NCBI GenBank assembly: GCA_902529115.1
Contig: CABZVB010000011.1
Location: 1 to 62,954, forward strand
From: an uncultured Balneola sp.
GTDB lineage: Bacteria > Bacteroidota > Rhodothermia > Balneolales > Balneolaceae
Length of the DNA: 62,954 nucleotides
Reading direction: 5' to 3'
The notes under the pieces are model-generated. The model was not told the origin of the DNA and ran no database searches. It was given only the letters and a program-made list of their open reading frames with translations. Shown one piece after another: positions 45,281 through 54,766 of the stretch; within the stretch, counting starts at the first letter, position 1, and each line of letters opens with the position of its first letter. Made by a program: the position numbers and the translations under genes.

Positions 45281-46888
45281 CTAAATAGCGTTAATTTGTT
45301 CAATAATCTGAGAAGCAACAGTTAGTATTTGCTCCCCAAATTCATCACTTAATAGACCATTGACCGCTAAATCTGCCATTTCTTTCTCATATTTCGAAGT
45401 TATGACATCTAAGAATTCAGCTTGGAAGTTTAAAATGTCAGACACTGCAATTTTGTCAAGAAGACCCTTATCATTAACCTTAAGAAGAACAATTTGGTAT
45501 TCAACCGGAAGAGGCTCATACACATTTTGCTTTAATAACTCTGCAGTTCTCTCTCCTCTTCTTAACTGTGCTTGGGTAGCTGGATCTAAATCAGATCCAA
45601 ATTTAGCAAATGCTTCAAGTTCGCGATACTGAGCTAAGTCTAGCTTCAGTGTTCCAGAGAGTTTCTTCATGGACTTCACCTGAGCAGAACCACCTACCCT
45701 AGAAACAGAAATACCTACATCAATGGCTGGTCTAATACCAGAATTGAAGAGATCTGTATCTAGGAATATCTGCCCATCAGTGATCGAAATTACATTAGTT
45801 GGTATATAAGCTGAAACGTCACCAGCTTGAGTTTCTATAACCGGTAGGGATGTCAAAGACCCGCCACCTTTTACTTGAGATTTTAGCTGATCTGGAATAT
45901 TATTCATCTTGCTAGCTACTTCATCATCATTAATAATTTTTGCAGCTCTTTCTAAAAGTCGACTATGAAGGTAGAATACATCTCCCGGATAAGCCTCTCG
46001 TCCTGGAGGTCGCTTCAAGAGCAACGAGAGCTCACGATAAGCAACCGCCTGTTTTGACAAATCATCATAAATAACTAAGGCATGTCGTCCCGTATCCCTG
46101 AAATATTCACCTACCGCAGCACCTGCAAACGGGGCTATGTATTGCATAGGCGCAGCCGAACTAGCAGGAGCATTAATAATTACTGAATAGTCCATTGCGC
46201 CATTTTCTTCAAGAACTTGCTTTATCCCAGCAACTGTTGATGCTTTTTGACCTACTGCTACATAAATACAAAAAACTGGCTTATCGGTTTTTTGAGTTTC
46301 TTTCTGATTAATTATTGTATCAATCGCAACTGAGGTCTTACCAGTTTGCCGGTCACCAATAATCAATTCTCTTTGGCCTCGACCGATTGGTATTAACGAG
46401 TCAATAGCCTTTATACCAGTTTGTAGGGGCTCAGCTACTGGTTCTCTATAAATAACTCCTGGTGCCTTCCGCTCTAATGGGACGCGTACAGTTTTTTCAG
46501 ATATTGGTCCTTTACCATCTAACGGTTTACCTAAAGGATCTATTACACGGCCTAGCAAACCATCTCCAACAGATATAGAGGCAATGTCATTTGTTCTTTT
46601 GACTGTTTGACCTTCCTCAACAATGCTGGAAGAACCAAATAATACAATACCTACATTATCTTCCTCTAGGTTAAGTACCATTCCTGTTACAACTTCACCC
46701 TGTTCATTTTTGGCATTAGGTATGGTAACTAGTTCACCTGCCTGTACTTTGGATAGGCCATAAACACGTGCAATACCATCACCTACTTCAAGGACGGTAC
46801 CCACATCATAGGTATCCGATTCATTATCAAATCCGGATAACTGTTTTCTTAGTATGGCCGATACTTCATCTGGTCTTACTTGACTCAT
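45281..46888 (-). CDS. atpA: ATP synthase alpha subunit
   Basis: A 535-residue F1 subunit with a non-catalytic nucleotide site. The P-loop GDRQTGKT is at 178-185; [13 protein letters not shown] and [20 protein letters not shown] are family signatures. The N-terminal extension [17 protein letters not shown] matches the delta-binding helix. Length is slightly above the E. coli 513 residues, mostly in the C-terminal domain and loops. It lies 42 bases after atpH. Confidence 0.98.
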   Translation of the reverse strand: MSQVRPDEVSAILRKQLSGFDNESDTYDVGTVLEVGDGIARVYGLSKVQAGELVTIPNAKNEQGEVVTGMVLNLEEDNVGIVLFGSSSIVEEGQTVKRTNDIASISVGDGLLGRVIDPLGKPLDGKGPISEKTVRVPLERKAPGVIYREPVAEPLQTGIKAIDSLIPIGRGQRELIIGDRQTGKTSVAIDTIINQKETQKTDKPVFCIYVAVGQKASTVAGIKQVLEENGAMDYSVIINAPASSAAPMQYIAPFAGAAVGEYFRDTGRHALVIYDDLSKQAVAYRELSLLLKRPPGREAYPGDVFYLHSRLLERAAKIINDDEVASKMNNIPDQLKSQVKGGGSLTSLPVIETQAGDVSAYIPTNVISITDGQIFLDTDLFNSGIRPAIDVGISVSRVGGSAQVKSMKKLSGTLKLDLAQYRELEAFAKFGSDLDPATQAQLRRGERTAELLKQNVYEPLPVEYQIVLLKVNDKGLLDKIAVSDILNFQAEFLDVITSKYEKEMADLAVNGLLSDEFGEQILTVASQIIEQINAI

Positions 46889-46930
46889 GTTGTTGTGTTT
46901 TATAAAGGTCTAATTAATCGAAAAACAAAA

Positions 46931-47470
46931 TTACTGAAAAAGAAGTGTGTGTTCTAACTTATTTAATTTATGTAGAACACTCCCATCTATTACGGTGTCT
47001 TCCATTTGAATCGTAATACCACCTAAAAGTGAAGGCATTACTTCAGTATGAAGCTTCACATTCTTTTTGGTGATGTCTTCTAAAGTTTTAATTATGGATT
47101 CTAGCTGGTTATTTCTAAGCTGATAAGCCGATCTTAAAGTAACCTCAATTATTCCTGCTGCCTGATTGTATAAAGCAAAAAATGAAACAGTTATCGAGGA
47201 CAACAACGCAGCTCGTTCTTTTTCAGCAATAAGCAATATGAATTGCTTTGCCAAAGCTCCAATATGATTTGAAAAGATTTTATCTAATATAGCGATCTTC
47301 TCCGAAGGTTTAACAATAGGACTTTTCAATGTCAAAAGTAGGTCACGCGATCCTCTAATGGTGTTATGTATAGTCTTGATATCCTCCAGTACCTCTTCCA
47401 AGCATCCCTGTTCTTGAGAAAGTTTCAAAAGTGCTTTTGCATATCTTTTTGCCGCTTTAGAGTAAATCAT
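46931..47470 (-). CDS. atpH: ATP synthase delta subunit
   Basis: A 179-residue peripheral-stalk subunit (OSCP family) joining b to the F1 crown. AKRYAKALLKLSQEQG at residues 6-21 and the C-terminal MPSLLGGITIQMEDTVIDGSV are diagnostic. It starts five bases after the atpF stop, in the usual order B-E-F-H-A-G. Confidence 0.94.
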   Translation of the reverse strand: MIYSKAAKRYAKALLKLSQEQGCLEEVLEDIKTIHNTIRGSRDLLLTLKSPIVKPSEKIAILDKIFSNHIGALAKQFILLIAEKERAALLSSITVSFFALYNQAAGIIEVTLRSAYQLRNNQLESIIKTLEDITKKNVKLHTEVMPSLLGGITIQMEDTVIDGSVLHKLNKLEHTLLFQ

Positions 47471-47475
47471 ACACC

Positions 47476-47994
47476 TTAATTCTTAGACAAATCGTCAATG
47501 TAATTATTAACTAATTTTTTATTCTTTTCCTCATCCAACTCAGCGTCTATAATCAAAGAAGCTGATTTTATTGCTAAGCGAGCAACCTCTTGTCTTAATG
47601 CTATTAATGCAGACTGTTTTTCTTGTGTAATGTCAAACTTGGCTTGCTCAATTATTTTCTCTGCTTCATCCTTAGCTTTTGCTATTCGTTCAGTACGAAT
47701 ACGCTCTGCTTCTTCTTTAGCTTCCTTACGTATCTGGTGAGCTGTTTGCTCTGCCTCACGAAGTGCTTTATCATTGTCTTTAGAGATAGCCTCCGCTTTT
47801 GCTAGAGCAACTTCTGCAGCCTCTAATGACTCACGAATTCTTGTTTCACGACCTTCAAGTGCAGCCATAATCGGCGGCATAGCGTATTTTGTCATGATTA
47901 GAAGAAATACAATCAATGAAATTGCTATCCAGATAGCAAATCCTGTATTAAAGGACAGCAAACCGCCGCCAGCAATTAGGTAAAGCATTATCAC
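47476..47994 (-). CDS. atpF: ATP synthase b subunit
   Basis: A 172-residue peripheral-stalk subunit: one N-terminal membrane helix (about 17-36, FAIWIAISLIVFLLIM), then a long amphipathic helix rich in Ala, Glu, Lys and Arg (about 45-160) that dimerises. Start ATG 47994 or 47988 (MLYLIAGG) cannot be separated from sequence alone. It follows atpE by 12 bases. Confidence 0.94.
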   Translation of the reverse strand: MIMLYLIAGGGLLSFNTGFAIWIAISLIVFLLIMTKYAMPPIMAALEGRETRIRESLEAAEVALAKAEAISKDNDKALREAEQTAHQIRKEAKEEAERIRTERIAKAKDEAEKIIEQAKFDITQEKQSALIALRQEVARLAIKSASLIIDAELDEEKNKKLVNNYIDDLSKN

Positions 47995-48006
47995 AAGTTT
48001 TTAAAA

Positions 48007-48231
<225 letters not shown>

Positions 48232-48256
48232 TTAGTTTTGATTGTTTGTTTAATGA

Positions 48257-49327
48257 TTATACTGATTGTTCAGCATGAATGTGATCATAATGTTCATGAT
48301 CATGTTCATGCTCTTCAGCAGCCATCCCAATGAATACTGCTGATAATAATGTAAAAATATACGCCTGCAATAAAGCCACTAACAACTTGAGTACATACAA
48401 GATAGAGGTCATAGCCACTGAAAGAATACTTACGCTGTAAGCAGCCACACTCCCATACATATCATTGAAAATGAAAATGAGACCTAATATTGCTATGATC
48501 ATGATTTTGCCCGACATCATATTCGCAAATAAACGAATTGCAAGAGCGAAAGGCTTGGTGAATAAACCAATTAATTCGACCGGAATCATTAAAAATTTAA
48601 CTCCTAATGGTACACCTGGATACCAAAATACATGTTGCCAGTGATCTTTGGTGCCACTGAACTGGGTAATAAAAAAGGTAAACAAAGCTAGTATAGCGGT
48701 GACAGTAATGTCGGCAGTAGCTGTGGCTGCCCACGGTAATAAACCAAATACATTCATAAAAGTTATTGACATAAACATTGTGAATAGATATGGTAAATAT
48801 TTTTTATAATTCTCACCTTCTATATTAGGTTTGGCTATTTCGTCTCTAACAAATTCAAAGAATACTTCAAACAAATTTTGCAATGCTCCTTTAGGCGCAG
48901 ACGATGTACCAATTCCTTTTTTATAGCGCGAGCCAGCGAACACTATGTATAGAGCAAGCGCTCCTAGTCCAAACCAGAAATAAATAAGGTGTGATGTTAA
49001 AGAAAAGTCAACTAAAATTGAACCATTAACTGGTTTGATTACATGATCAATTTGCTCGAATTCACCTGACGCTAACGCTTTTTTTGTAGATTTATAAGTA
49101 GAGAATTGAGTTTTTCCGTTCGCATCTTTCCATAAAAATATTCTAGGGAGATATAATTTGGTACCAAAAAAGGTGAAATAATCATGGTCAGCAACTGTCC
49201 CCATTATGTCAATAGGGGATTCACTCTCCCCCAAATCATCAGCAACGGTTTTGGTCGCAAGAACTGACGTTTGACTCATTAAAAGAACTACTATCAATGA
49301 AGGTAAAAGCGTAAAATAATTTATCAT
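48257..49327 (-). CDS. atpB: ATP synthase a subunit, extended form
   Basis: A 356-residue stator channel of F0. The essential Arg is R265 in ALAIRLFANMMSGK, with QAYIFTLLSAVFIGMA near the end. It is about 90 residues longer than E. coli AtpB because of an N-terminal signal-like segment (1-24) plus a soluble domain to about 108, an arrangement common in Bacteroidota and relatives. The C-terminal tail is rich in His and acidic residues (six His between 340 and 351). Its ATG overlaps the stop of the preceding small membrane gene by four bases. Confidence 0.96.
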   Translation of the reverse strand: MINYFTLLPSLIVVLLMSQTSVLATKTVADDLGESESPIDIMGTVADHDYFTFFGTKLYLPRIFLWKDANGKTQFSTYKSTKKALASGEFEQIDHVIKPVNGSILVDFSLTSHLIYFWFGLGALALYIVFAGSRYKKGIGTSSAPKGALQNLFEVFFEFVRDEIAKPNIEGENYKKYLPYLFTMFMSITFMNVFGLLPWAATATADITVTAILALFTFFITQFSGTKDHWQHVFWYPGVPLGVKFLMIPVELIGLFTKPFALAIRLFANMMSGKIMIIAILGLIFIFNDMYGSVAAYSVSILSVAMTSILYVLKLLVALLQAYIFTLLSAVFIGMAAEEHEHDHEHYDHIHAEQSV

Positions 49328-49767
49328 TCCTTTATAGGATGTTTCAAAAATCTATGGTGGATGAGTAACAACTCAATTACAGATTGATAAAGATAGGAAA
49401 TAATAAAATTAACTGTAAAGAACATTTGCTCAAATTTAATGACCGATAGTGAAACAAAGAGTAATAGTACGACCACAAAAAAGCGAATTAGGGTTGCAGT
49501 AAAATAGACTTTTACAAAATCATAAGAGGAATCCGTCTTAAATCTTACCAAAACCAATATTGCAGCACTAACAAAAATGAATGCAATTAAATAAGCAACA
49601 AATGCTTCTAATGTATGTCCAGGCTTAATCCAGTATCCTAAAAGTATTAAAGAAACTAAGAATGGTAATTGGACAAATATGTAAACGGTTAAAGTCGGTG
49701 TTTCAAAAAAAAATTTCTTTAGCATAGCTAAAAAATCTATAAACCAGTTTAAACTGACTAAACTCAT
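49324..49767 (-). CDS. Small membrane protein in the ATP synthase operon (AtpI-like position)
   Basis: A 147-residue protein with four predicted membrane helices (about 27-45, 53-72, 87-107 and 112-133). FVKVYFTATLIRFFVVVLLL, around residues 83-102, recalls AtpI-like proteins that help assemble the c ring, but the match is loose. It lies between atpZ (five bases) and atpB (four-base overlap), so it is expressed with F0 and is likely an assembly factor or accessory subunit. No enzymatic motif is visible. Confidence 0.65.
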   Translation of the reverse strand: MSLVSLNWFIDFLAMLKKFFFETPTLTVYIFVQLPFLVSLILLGYWIKPGHTLEAFVAYLIAFIFVSAAILVLVRFKTDSSYDFVKVYFTATLIRFFVVVLLLFVSLSVIKFEQMFFTVNFIISYLYQSVIELLLIHHRFLKHPIKE

Positions 49768-49772
49768 TTACA

Positions 49773-50012
49773 TTACCCATTCCCTGACTCATTAATCTTC
49801 CCATCTAATGTTAGATTTTTCAATAAGCGAAATATTCGAAAAAAAAATAAAATTATCCCAAGTAGTACGCCACTTATTAAACCAAGTGCTTTGAACTCGA
49901 AATATTCATCAATATAACTACCTAAGATAATAGGTAATGATAGTAACAATGCTATTTCAGATCCCAAACTTAGGTAAGTGCGATAAGGCTTCGTTAACCA
50001 ATTTGAAATCAT
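49773..50012 (-). CDS. atpZ: AtpZ/AtpI-type F0 assembly protein
   Basis: A 79-residue protein with two membrane helices (about 16-32 and 42-60) in a hairpin. SEIALLLSLPIILGSYIDEYF and ALGLISGVLLGIILFFFRIFRLLK follow the AtpZ pattern with helix 1 GxxxD-like and helix 2 glycine-rich. AtpZ proteins associate with AtpI and the a/c subunits, and may transport Mg or Ca. It starts the ATP synthase gene run, 26 bases after the bactofilin stop. Confidence 0.82.
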   Translation of the reverse strand: MISNWLTKPYRTYLSLGSEIALLLSLPIILGSYIDEYFEFKALGLISGVLLGIILFFFRIFRLLKNLTLDGKINESGNG

Positions 50013-50038
50013 AATTAAAAGTTTAATTTAGTGTACAA

Positions 50039-50428
50039 CTAACGAACATCCTTTAACACCCTTTCTACATACTCTTCATCACTTGTCATTGTTTTGTCAC
50101 CCATTCTGCAAAGTCCAATTACTTTAGCACCTTCTTCAACTACTAGAATTTTTGTAGTTAAGTTACCCTCCAAAATTGCTGATTTACGAAGCGTTACTTT
50201 ATTTTTTCCTATTACATCACCGGTTATCTTACCAGCAATATCTGCATTTTGACACACCATACCACCCGTAATGTTTCCTTTTTCAGATACAATGACTTTT
50301 GCTCCGGTTTCAAGAGTTCCATTAAGTACTCCTCCAACACGTATATCATGCTCTGATTTTAGAAATCCTTCTAATTCAGAACCCTCACTAATAATGTTAA
50401 CAGATGGATAATTATTTTCATTCGACAT
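50039..50428 (-). CDS. Bactofilin
   Basis: A 129-residue cytoskeletal protein. After a short tail, residues about 14-112 form a right-handed beta-helix with repeated hydrophobic-Gly spacing: GTLETGAKVIVSEKGNITGG, AGKITGDVIGKNKVTLRKSA and ILEGNLTTKILVVEEGAKV. Bactofilins polymerise without nucleotide and often localise peptidoglycan enzymes. It lies 27 bases downstream of an M23 peptidase gene on the same strand, a partnership known from Helicobacter (CcmA-Csd1) and Hyphomonas (BacA-LmdC). A role in cell shape is therefore likely. Confidence 0.92.
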   Translation of the reverse strand: MSNENNYPSVNIISEGSELEGFLKSEHDIRVGGVLNGTLETGAKVIVSEKGNITGGMVCQNADIAGKITGDVIGKNKVTLRKSAILEGNLTTKILVVEEGAKVIGLCRMGDKTMTSDEEYVERVLKDVR

Positions 50429-50455
50429 ATTAATACTCTTTGTTTTTTAATTTTT

Positions 50456-51313
50456 TTATTTCAATAAATAGATTTCAGGATTTTGTGGTAGTCCGTCTTT
50501 CCAAATTTCAAAGTGAAGATGAGAGGCTGTGCTCTGAACGCCTGCATTACCTACCGAGGCAATCACATCGCCTTTGACCACCACATCCCCCTCTCGCTTG
50601 TAAGTAGTTCTGCAATGTTTATAAACAGACAACAGACCATTGGTATGTTGGATAGATATTACATAACCATTTGCTATCGTCCAATTAATATTTACAATTG
50701 TTCCCTCAGCCAAAGCTCTTACCATTTCGCCATCAGTAGCCGCAATATCTAACCCAAAATGCTCTTCCTCGTTGTTAAATGGTCTAGAGATAATTCCATC
50801 GACTGGATAGGCGGTAGGAAATATGAGTTCACTTTTCAAAGATGAAGATGATGTTAGACCTTTTGTACTAAAATTTAATACTTCAAGAGGGGAAGAACGG
50901 GATATCCCGCCTAGTGCCACTTCATTTTGAACTAAGAGTAAATTTTGTAATCTCTCGTCTAAATTTAAAGTTGTATCTGTATTCAATCTTATGATATTTC
51001 TTATCTGTCCGAGTTGTTCGTCACGTATATCTAAGGAATCTTGAAATGCATCTAACTTACTGATTACCTGCTCAATTTGCTTATTAATGTGCGATCCTTT
51101 ACTACTGTATACCCATTCACCAAGGGGTGTAAACACTAGTGTGAGCACAAAAACAAAAAAGACAAAACAAAATAAAGTGAATACTCCAAAAAAAAGTCTT
51201 CTTGGTAAAAATTGATATTCTCGTGATCCATCTGGAACAGACTCATCGATAATAATCAATCTCAACCATTTGTCATTAAGTCGAACTAAGGTTTTTAATA
51301 ATTCAGTATTCAT
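50456..51313 (-). CDS. Membrane-anchored M23 (LytM) peptidoglycan endopeptidase
   Basis: A 285-residue bitopic protein: cytosolic N-terminus (1-38), one helix (about 39-62), a periplasmic coiled coil (about 74-132) and a C-terminal M23 domain (about 165-285). Zinc ligands H185 and D189 (HFGLDI) and H267, with H233 and H265 (HLHFE) completing the site, are all present, so it should be active. Such anchored M23 enzymes cleave peptide cross-links and can be steered by bactofilins through the cytosolic tail. The bactofilin gene follows after 27 bases. It starts 15 bases after the glycosyltransferase stop. Confidence 0.92.
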   Translation of the reverse strand: MNTELLKTLVRLNDKWLRLIIIDESVPDGSREYQFLPRRLFFGVFTLFCFVFFVFVLTLVFTPLGEWVYSSKGSHINKQIEQVISKLDAFQDSLDIRDEQLGQIRNIIRLNTDTTLNLDERLQNLLLVQNEVALGGISRSSPLEVLNFSTKGLTSSSSLKSELIFPTAYPVDGIISRPFNNEEEHFGLDIAATDGEMVRALAEGTIVNINWTIANGYVISIQHTNGLLSVYKHCRTTYKREGDVVVKGDVIASVGNAGVQSTASHLHFEIWKDGLPQNPEIYLLK

Positions 51314-51328
51314 TTAATTCATTGGCTA

Positions 51329-52684
51329 TTAATCAATTAGCGCATCTAATTCATACGCAAGACTTTGTGTGATTGATTTTGAAGTATATGCTTCTAACCA
51401 TTCCGAATTCAATGGCTTTAAATTCTCAGTTTGAATATCGCCAATTGCTTTTGAAATGGTTCTACTAACTTCTTTGATGTCATTAGGTGAAGTAATATAA
51501 CTGCGAGCATAGTTTTTTAAAATTTTTTTTGTGTCACCTTCAGGAATCAAGGCAATGATAGGTCTTCTAGTGGCCATATATTCATAGATTTTACTTAAAG
51601 TAATAGTATCTTTACGTTTTTTATGTTCATTGTTAAGCCATAGAATAGAGGCTTCTTGCATACGAAGAATAGCTTGATTATGAGGAACATATCCATGGTC
51701 ATAAATAATGTTATGTAACCCCAATTCGTTGATTAATGAAATATATGGGTCAATCGGACTACCTTGAAAATGCAATTCAAGGGTTGAGCCAAGCGAAGGT
51801 ACTTCTTTGATAAGTTCATTTACTGCTCTAATAAAAATATCTGGGCCACTATCTGAATAAAAAGTACCCGAATAAAGGATTCGGATTTTTTCAAACCGAG
51901 AGGTTTCTTTTTCGTTAGTAGATTTATTTTTAATTCTGTTATCAGGAAACATTGAGGTATCAAAATCATAGGGATCATAACCATGAGTTTGAACCACAAC
52001 ACGAGGCAAAAAAGGGTATCTTCTATGTATTGCGTTAGCAATAGGTTCATTAATAGCGATTACCGTATCTGCAAAGGCAATTGTTCGTGACTCTAGTCGC
52101 CTCATCAGTATTTTATGAATGGGCGTTGGATAGTTGATTAAATGACTTTCTAACCAATCATCTCTAAAGTCCATTACAACAGGAATTTGAAAACAAGCTT
52201 TAAGCTTAGCAACTAACATTAAATTACTGTAAGGAGGTGCGGTTGCGTAAATAGCGTCTATAGAATGCTTTTGAATAATTTTTTCGGCTTGCTTAAAACC
52301 CTGTTTAATCCATCCTTTTTTATTATCTGGTAAATAAAAAAAATGAGAGAATCTACGTATCCATTTTTCTAAACGAATTCCTGGATGCCATTGCTTTTTC
52401 GAAGTGTTCCAATGCAAGGGAGTTCCACCCTTGACCCTGTATACTTGTACGCAATCCTGATCAATGAGCTTTTGAAGCTCTAGTTCCAGCGAGTAATCAA
52501 AACTGTGATAGAGCCCTGGCTCTGGCACCAAAATTATTGGCTTCCACCCAAATTCGTTAAGATACTTTACGTATTTGAGTGGTCTTTGCACGCCGCTCCC
52601 TCCCATAGGTGGAAAATAGTAAACAATAAATAATAGCTCCTTTAGTGGCCTCTTACAGATGGATATCTCTTCAATTGCACCCAC
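51329..52684 (-). CDS. Glycosyltransferase, GT4-like (GT-B fold)
   Basis: A 451-residue cytosolic glycosyltransferase. The donor-domain opening IVYYFPPMGGSGVQRPLKYV (residues about 20-39), VVMDFRDDWLES (about 168-179), IRILYSGTFYSDSGPDIFIRA (about 265) and the C-terminal SKIYEYMATRRPIIALIPEGD fit the glyco_trans_4-4/GT4 group used in exopolysaccharide and lipid-linked glycan synthesis. It has the same layout as the enzyme at 39455-41020. It lies one base after guaB on the same strand, and the M23 gene follows, so a wall- or surface-linked role is plausible. Confidence 0.82.
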   Translation of the reverse strand: MGAIEEISICKRPLKELLFIVYYFPPMGGSGVQRPLKYVKYLNEFGWKPIILVPEPGLYHSFDYSLELELQKLIDQDCVQVYRVKGGTPLHWNTSKKQWHPGIRLEKWIRRFSHFFYLPDNKKGWIKQGFKQAEKIIQKHSIDAIYATAPPYSNLMLVAKLKACFQIPVVMDFRDDWLESHLINYPTPIHKILMRRLESRTIAFADTVIAINEPIANAIHRRYPFLPRVVVQTHGYDPYDFDTSMFPDNRIKNKSTNEKETSRFEKIRILYSGTFYSDSGPDIFIRAVNELIKEVPSLGSTLELHFQGSPIDPYISLINELGLHNIIYDHGYVPHNQAILRMQEASILWLNNEHKKRKDTITLSKIYEYMATRRPIIALIPEGDTKKILKNYARSYITSPNDIKEVSRTISKAIGDIQTENLKPLNSEWLEAYTSKSITQSLAYELDALID

Positions 52685-52685
52685 T

Positions 52686-54182
52686 TTATACGGAGTAGTT
52701 AGGAGCTTCTTTTGTTATTTGTACAGTATGTGGATGACTTTCCTTGAAAGAAGCAGATGATATTTGCACAAAATGTGTTTTTTTTAGCTCCAAGATATTG
52801 CTTGCTCCGCAATATCCCATGGCGGCACGTAATCCGCCTGACATTTGATGAACGACCTCACTAAGATAACCCTTATAGGGAACACGACCTTCTATTCCTT
52901 CAGGCACCAACTTCTTTAAATCATCTTCGACGTCCTGAAAATAACGATCTTTGGAACCTTTTTTCATTGCACCTATACTGCCCATTCCACGATATGATTT
53001 ATATTTTCTTGAATCAAAAATAATGGTTTCACCCGGACTTTCGTCAACCCCAGCAAACATAGAGCCCATCATAACAGCATCAGCGCCACCAGCTATAGCT
53101 TTGGGTATATCCCCTGTCTGCTTAATTCCACCATCTGCAATAAGCCCAATACCATATTCAGAGCAGAAATCACCTACCTCCATTACCGCACTTAACTGAG
53201 GTACGCCAACTCCAGTTACAATACGGGTAGTACAAATTGAACCTGGTCCAACCCCTACTTTCACTACATCAACCCCTGCATCTGTCAATGCTTTTGCTGC
53301 ATCTCGGGTTGCAATATTACCGCCAATAACATTTAAAGAGCCGTATTTTTTCTTTATAGCATGGACAGTTTTTAGAACTCCTTCAGAATGACCGTGGGCT
53401 GTATCCACCGTAATGATATCTACACCTGCAGCCACCAAAGCACTCACTCTATCCATAGTATCGGTTGTTACACCCACGGCCGCTCCGACGCACAGCCTTC
53501 CTAATTCATCTTTACATGCATTAGGAAAATTCATTTTTTTTTCAATGTCTTTGAATGTTATCAATCCTACTAAAATTCCTTTAGAGTCAACAATAGGCAG
53601 CTTTTCAACCTTATGAGATTGAAGTATCGCCTCGGCTTGTACTAAATTAGTTCCCTCTTTCGCAGTTATTAGCGGCTGCTTTGTCATAATATTCCCTAAC
53701 TTCTTATTCATATCTGACTCAAAGCGTAAATCTCTGTTAGTTACAATACCTTGAAGAGTTCCATGTTCATCTATGATTGGGATTCCACCTATTCGGTGTT
53801 TAGCCATAAGATCTCGGGCATCCTGAACCAAGGCTGTTGAAGTCAAGGTTACTGGGTCCACAATCATCCCGCTTTCGCTTCTTTTAACTAATCGAACTTG
53901 CTCCGCTTGATTTTCTATGGTCATGTTTTTATGCAGCATGGCTATTCCGCCCTCTCTAGCCAATGCGATAGCCATCCTATATTCTGATACGGTATCCATA
54001 GCTGCACTCAAAATTGGTGTATTCAACTTGAGTGTTGGAGTTAGTTGAACACTGAGATCTACGTCTCTCGGAAGAACTTGAGAAAAGTGAGGGACTAAGA
54101 GTACATCGTCATAAGTGAGCCCTTGCCTAGTAATTCGATCAAAGTTACTCTGATTAGATAGATTATTTGGATATTTCGACAT
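52686..54182 (-). CDS. guaB: Inosine-5'-monophosphate dehydrogenase
   Basis: A 498-residue cytosolic enzyme oxidising IMP to XMP, the committed step to [23 protein letters not shown] at the N-terminus, two CBS domains inserted at about 105-215, and the catalytic loop [15 protein letters not shown] with C317 are visible. [11 protein letters not shown]-like ending ([14 protein letters not shown]) is the flap region. Length is standard. It heads the long leftward run that continues through the glycosyltransferase, M23, bactofilin and ATP synthase genes, all with gaps below 45 bases. Confidence 0.97.
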   Translation of the reverse strand: MSKYPNNLSNQSNFDRITRQGLTYDDVLLVPHFSQVLPRDVDLSVQLTPTLKLNTPILSAAMDTVSEYRMAIALAREGGIAMLHKNMTIENQAEQVRLVKRSESGMIVDPVTLTSTALVQDARDLMAKHRIGGIPIIDEHGTLQGIVTNRDLRFESDMNKKLGNIMTKQPLITAKEGTNLVQAEAILQSHKVEKLPIVDSKGILVGLITFKDIEKKMNFPNACKDELGRLCVGAAVGVTTDTMDRVSALVAAGVDIITVDTAHGHSEGVLKTVHAIKKKYGSLNVIGGNIATRDAAKALTDAGVDVVKVGVGPGSICTTRIVTGVGVPQLSAVMEVGDFCSEYGIGLIADGGIKQTGDIPKAIAGGADAVMMGSMFAGVDESPGETIIFDSRKYKSYRGMGSIGAMKKGSKDRYFQDVEDDLKKLVPEGIEGRVPYKGYLSEVVHQMSGGLRAAMGYCGASNILELKKTHFVQISSASFKESHPHTVQITKEAPNYSV

Positions 54183-54294
54183 AAGGCAAACAGATTAAGT
54201 TTAGTTTGATGAAGATACAAACTTCTATTCTGTAATTGAATGCGAATATTATAAAATCACGAGCCTTTAGCTTTGTTTAGTTAATCTTACTTTA

Positions 54295-54690
54295 TTATTT
54301 CAATGATTGAATTTTTAGGGCTTCAATTGCAGTCTTAAGACTTGAGTTACCTTCTAAAAAGGACTGAACCCAGTAATGAACTCTATTCCTTCGATTATGA
54401 ACATAAGGGTCACAACTAGAATAATTGCCTCGTAACTCTTCGAGCATTACACGTACGTCGTCATAAATTTCTACTTTTAAGATATCGGGGACTTTATGCC
54501 ATCCTAATAACTTAAAAACTTGTTGTAATTCTTGGTATTCCCACTCACTCTCGTTGCTTATTAGGGTCAATAATGGGCAGATGAAAGGTTTTTTGGTTTT
54601 CTTTATAACCCTACAAGATGGAATTTGTAATGGATTAAGCGTGGCTGATGAAGTATTAAATGAGCGTGATGTATTAGGTAAATTAAGCAT
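54295..54690 (-). CDS. Hypothetical protein, 131 residues
   Basis: No family was recognised. A longer frame begins at 54744, but the ATG at 54690 has a strong ribosome-binding site (AGGAG six bases upstream) and is preferred. The protein is soluble, without signal peptide or membrane helix. The N-terminal 25 residues are Ser/Thr/Asn-rich, then a short basic stretch KKTKK, and a globular core follows (EWEYQELQQVFKLLGWHKVP, DVRVMLEELRGNYSSCDPYV, HYWVQSFLEG). It stands alone between guaB (112 bases) and folD (76 bases) on the same strand. Function unknown. Confidence 0.6.
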   Translation of the reverse strand: MLNLPNTSRSFNTSSATLNPLQIPSCRVIKKTKKPFICPLLTLISNESEWEYQELQQVFKLLGWHKVPDILKVEIYDDVRVMLEELRGNYSSCDPYVHNRRNRVHYWVQSFLEGNSSLKTAIEALKIQSLK

Positions 54691-54766
54691 AATATCTCCT
54701 GTTTTACTTTGATTTAGAATCAACATACGCAACAAGTGTGACACCGTTATGTCACCCTATTTTGAT

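Noticed and set aside
49773-50012. Possible separate small-protein toxin or antitoxin because of its small size
   Set aside because: Two-helix hairpin, position before the F0 genes and AtpZ-like pattern explain it.
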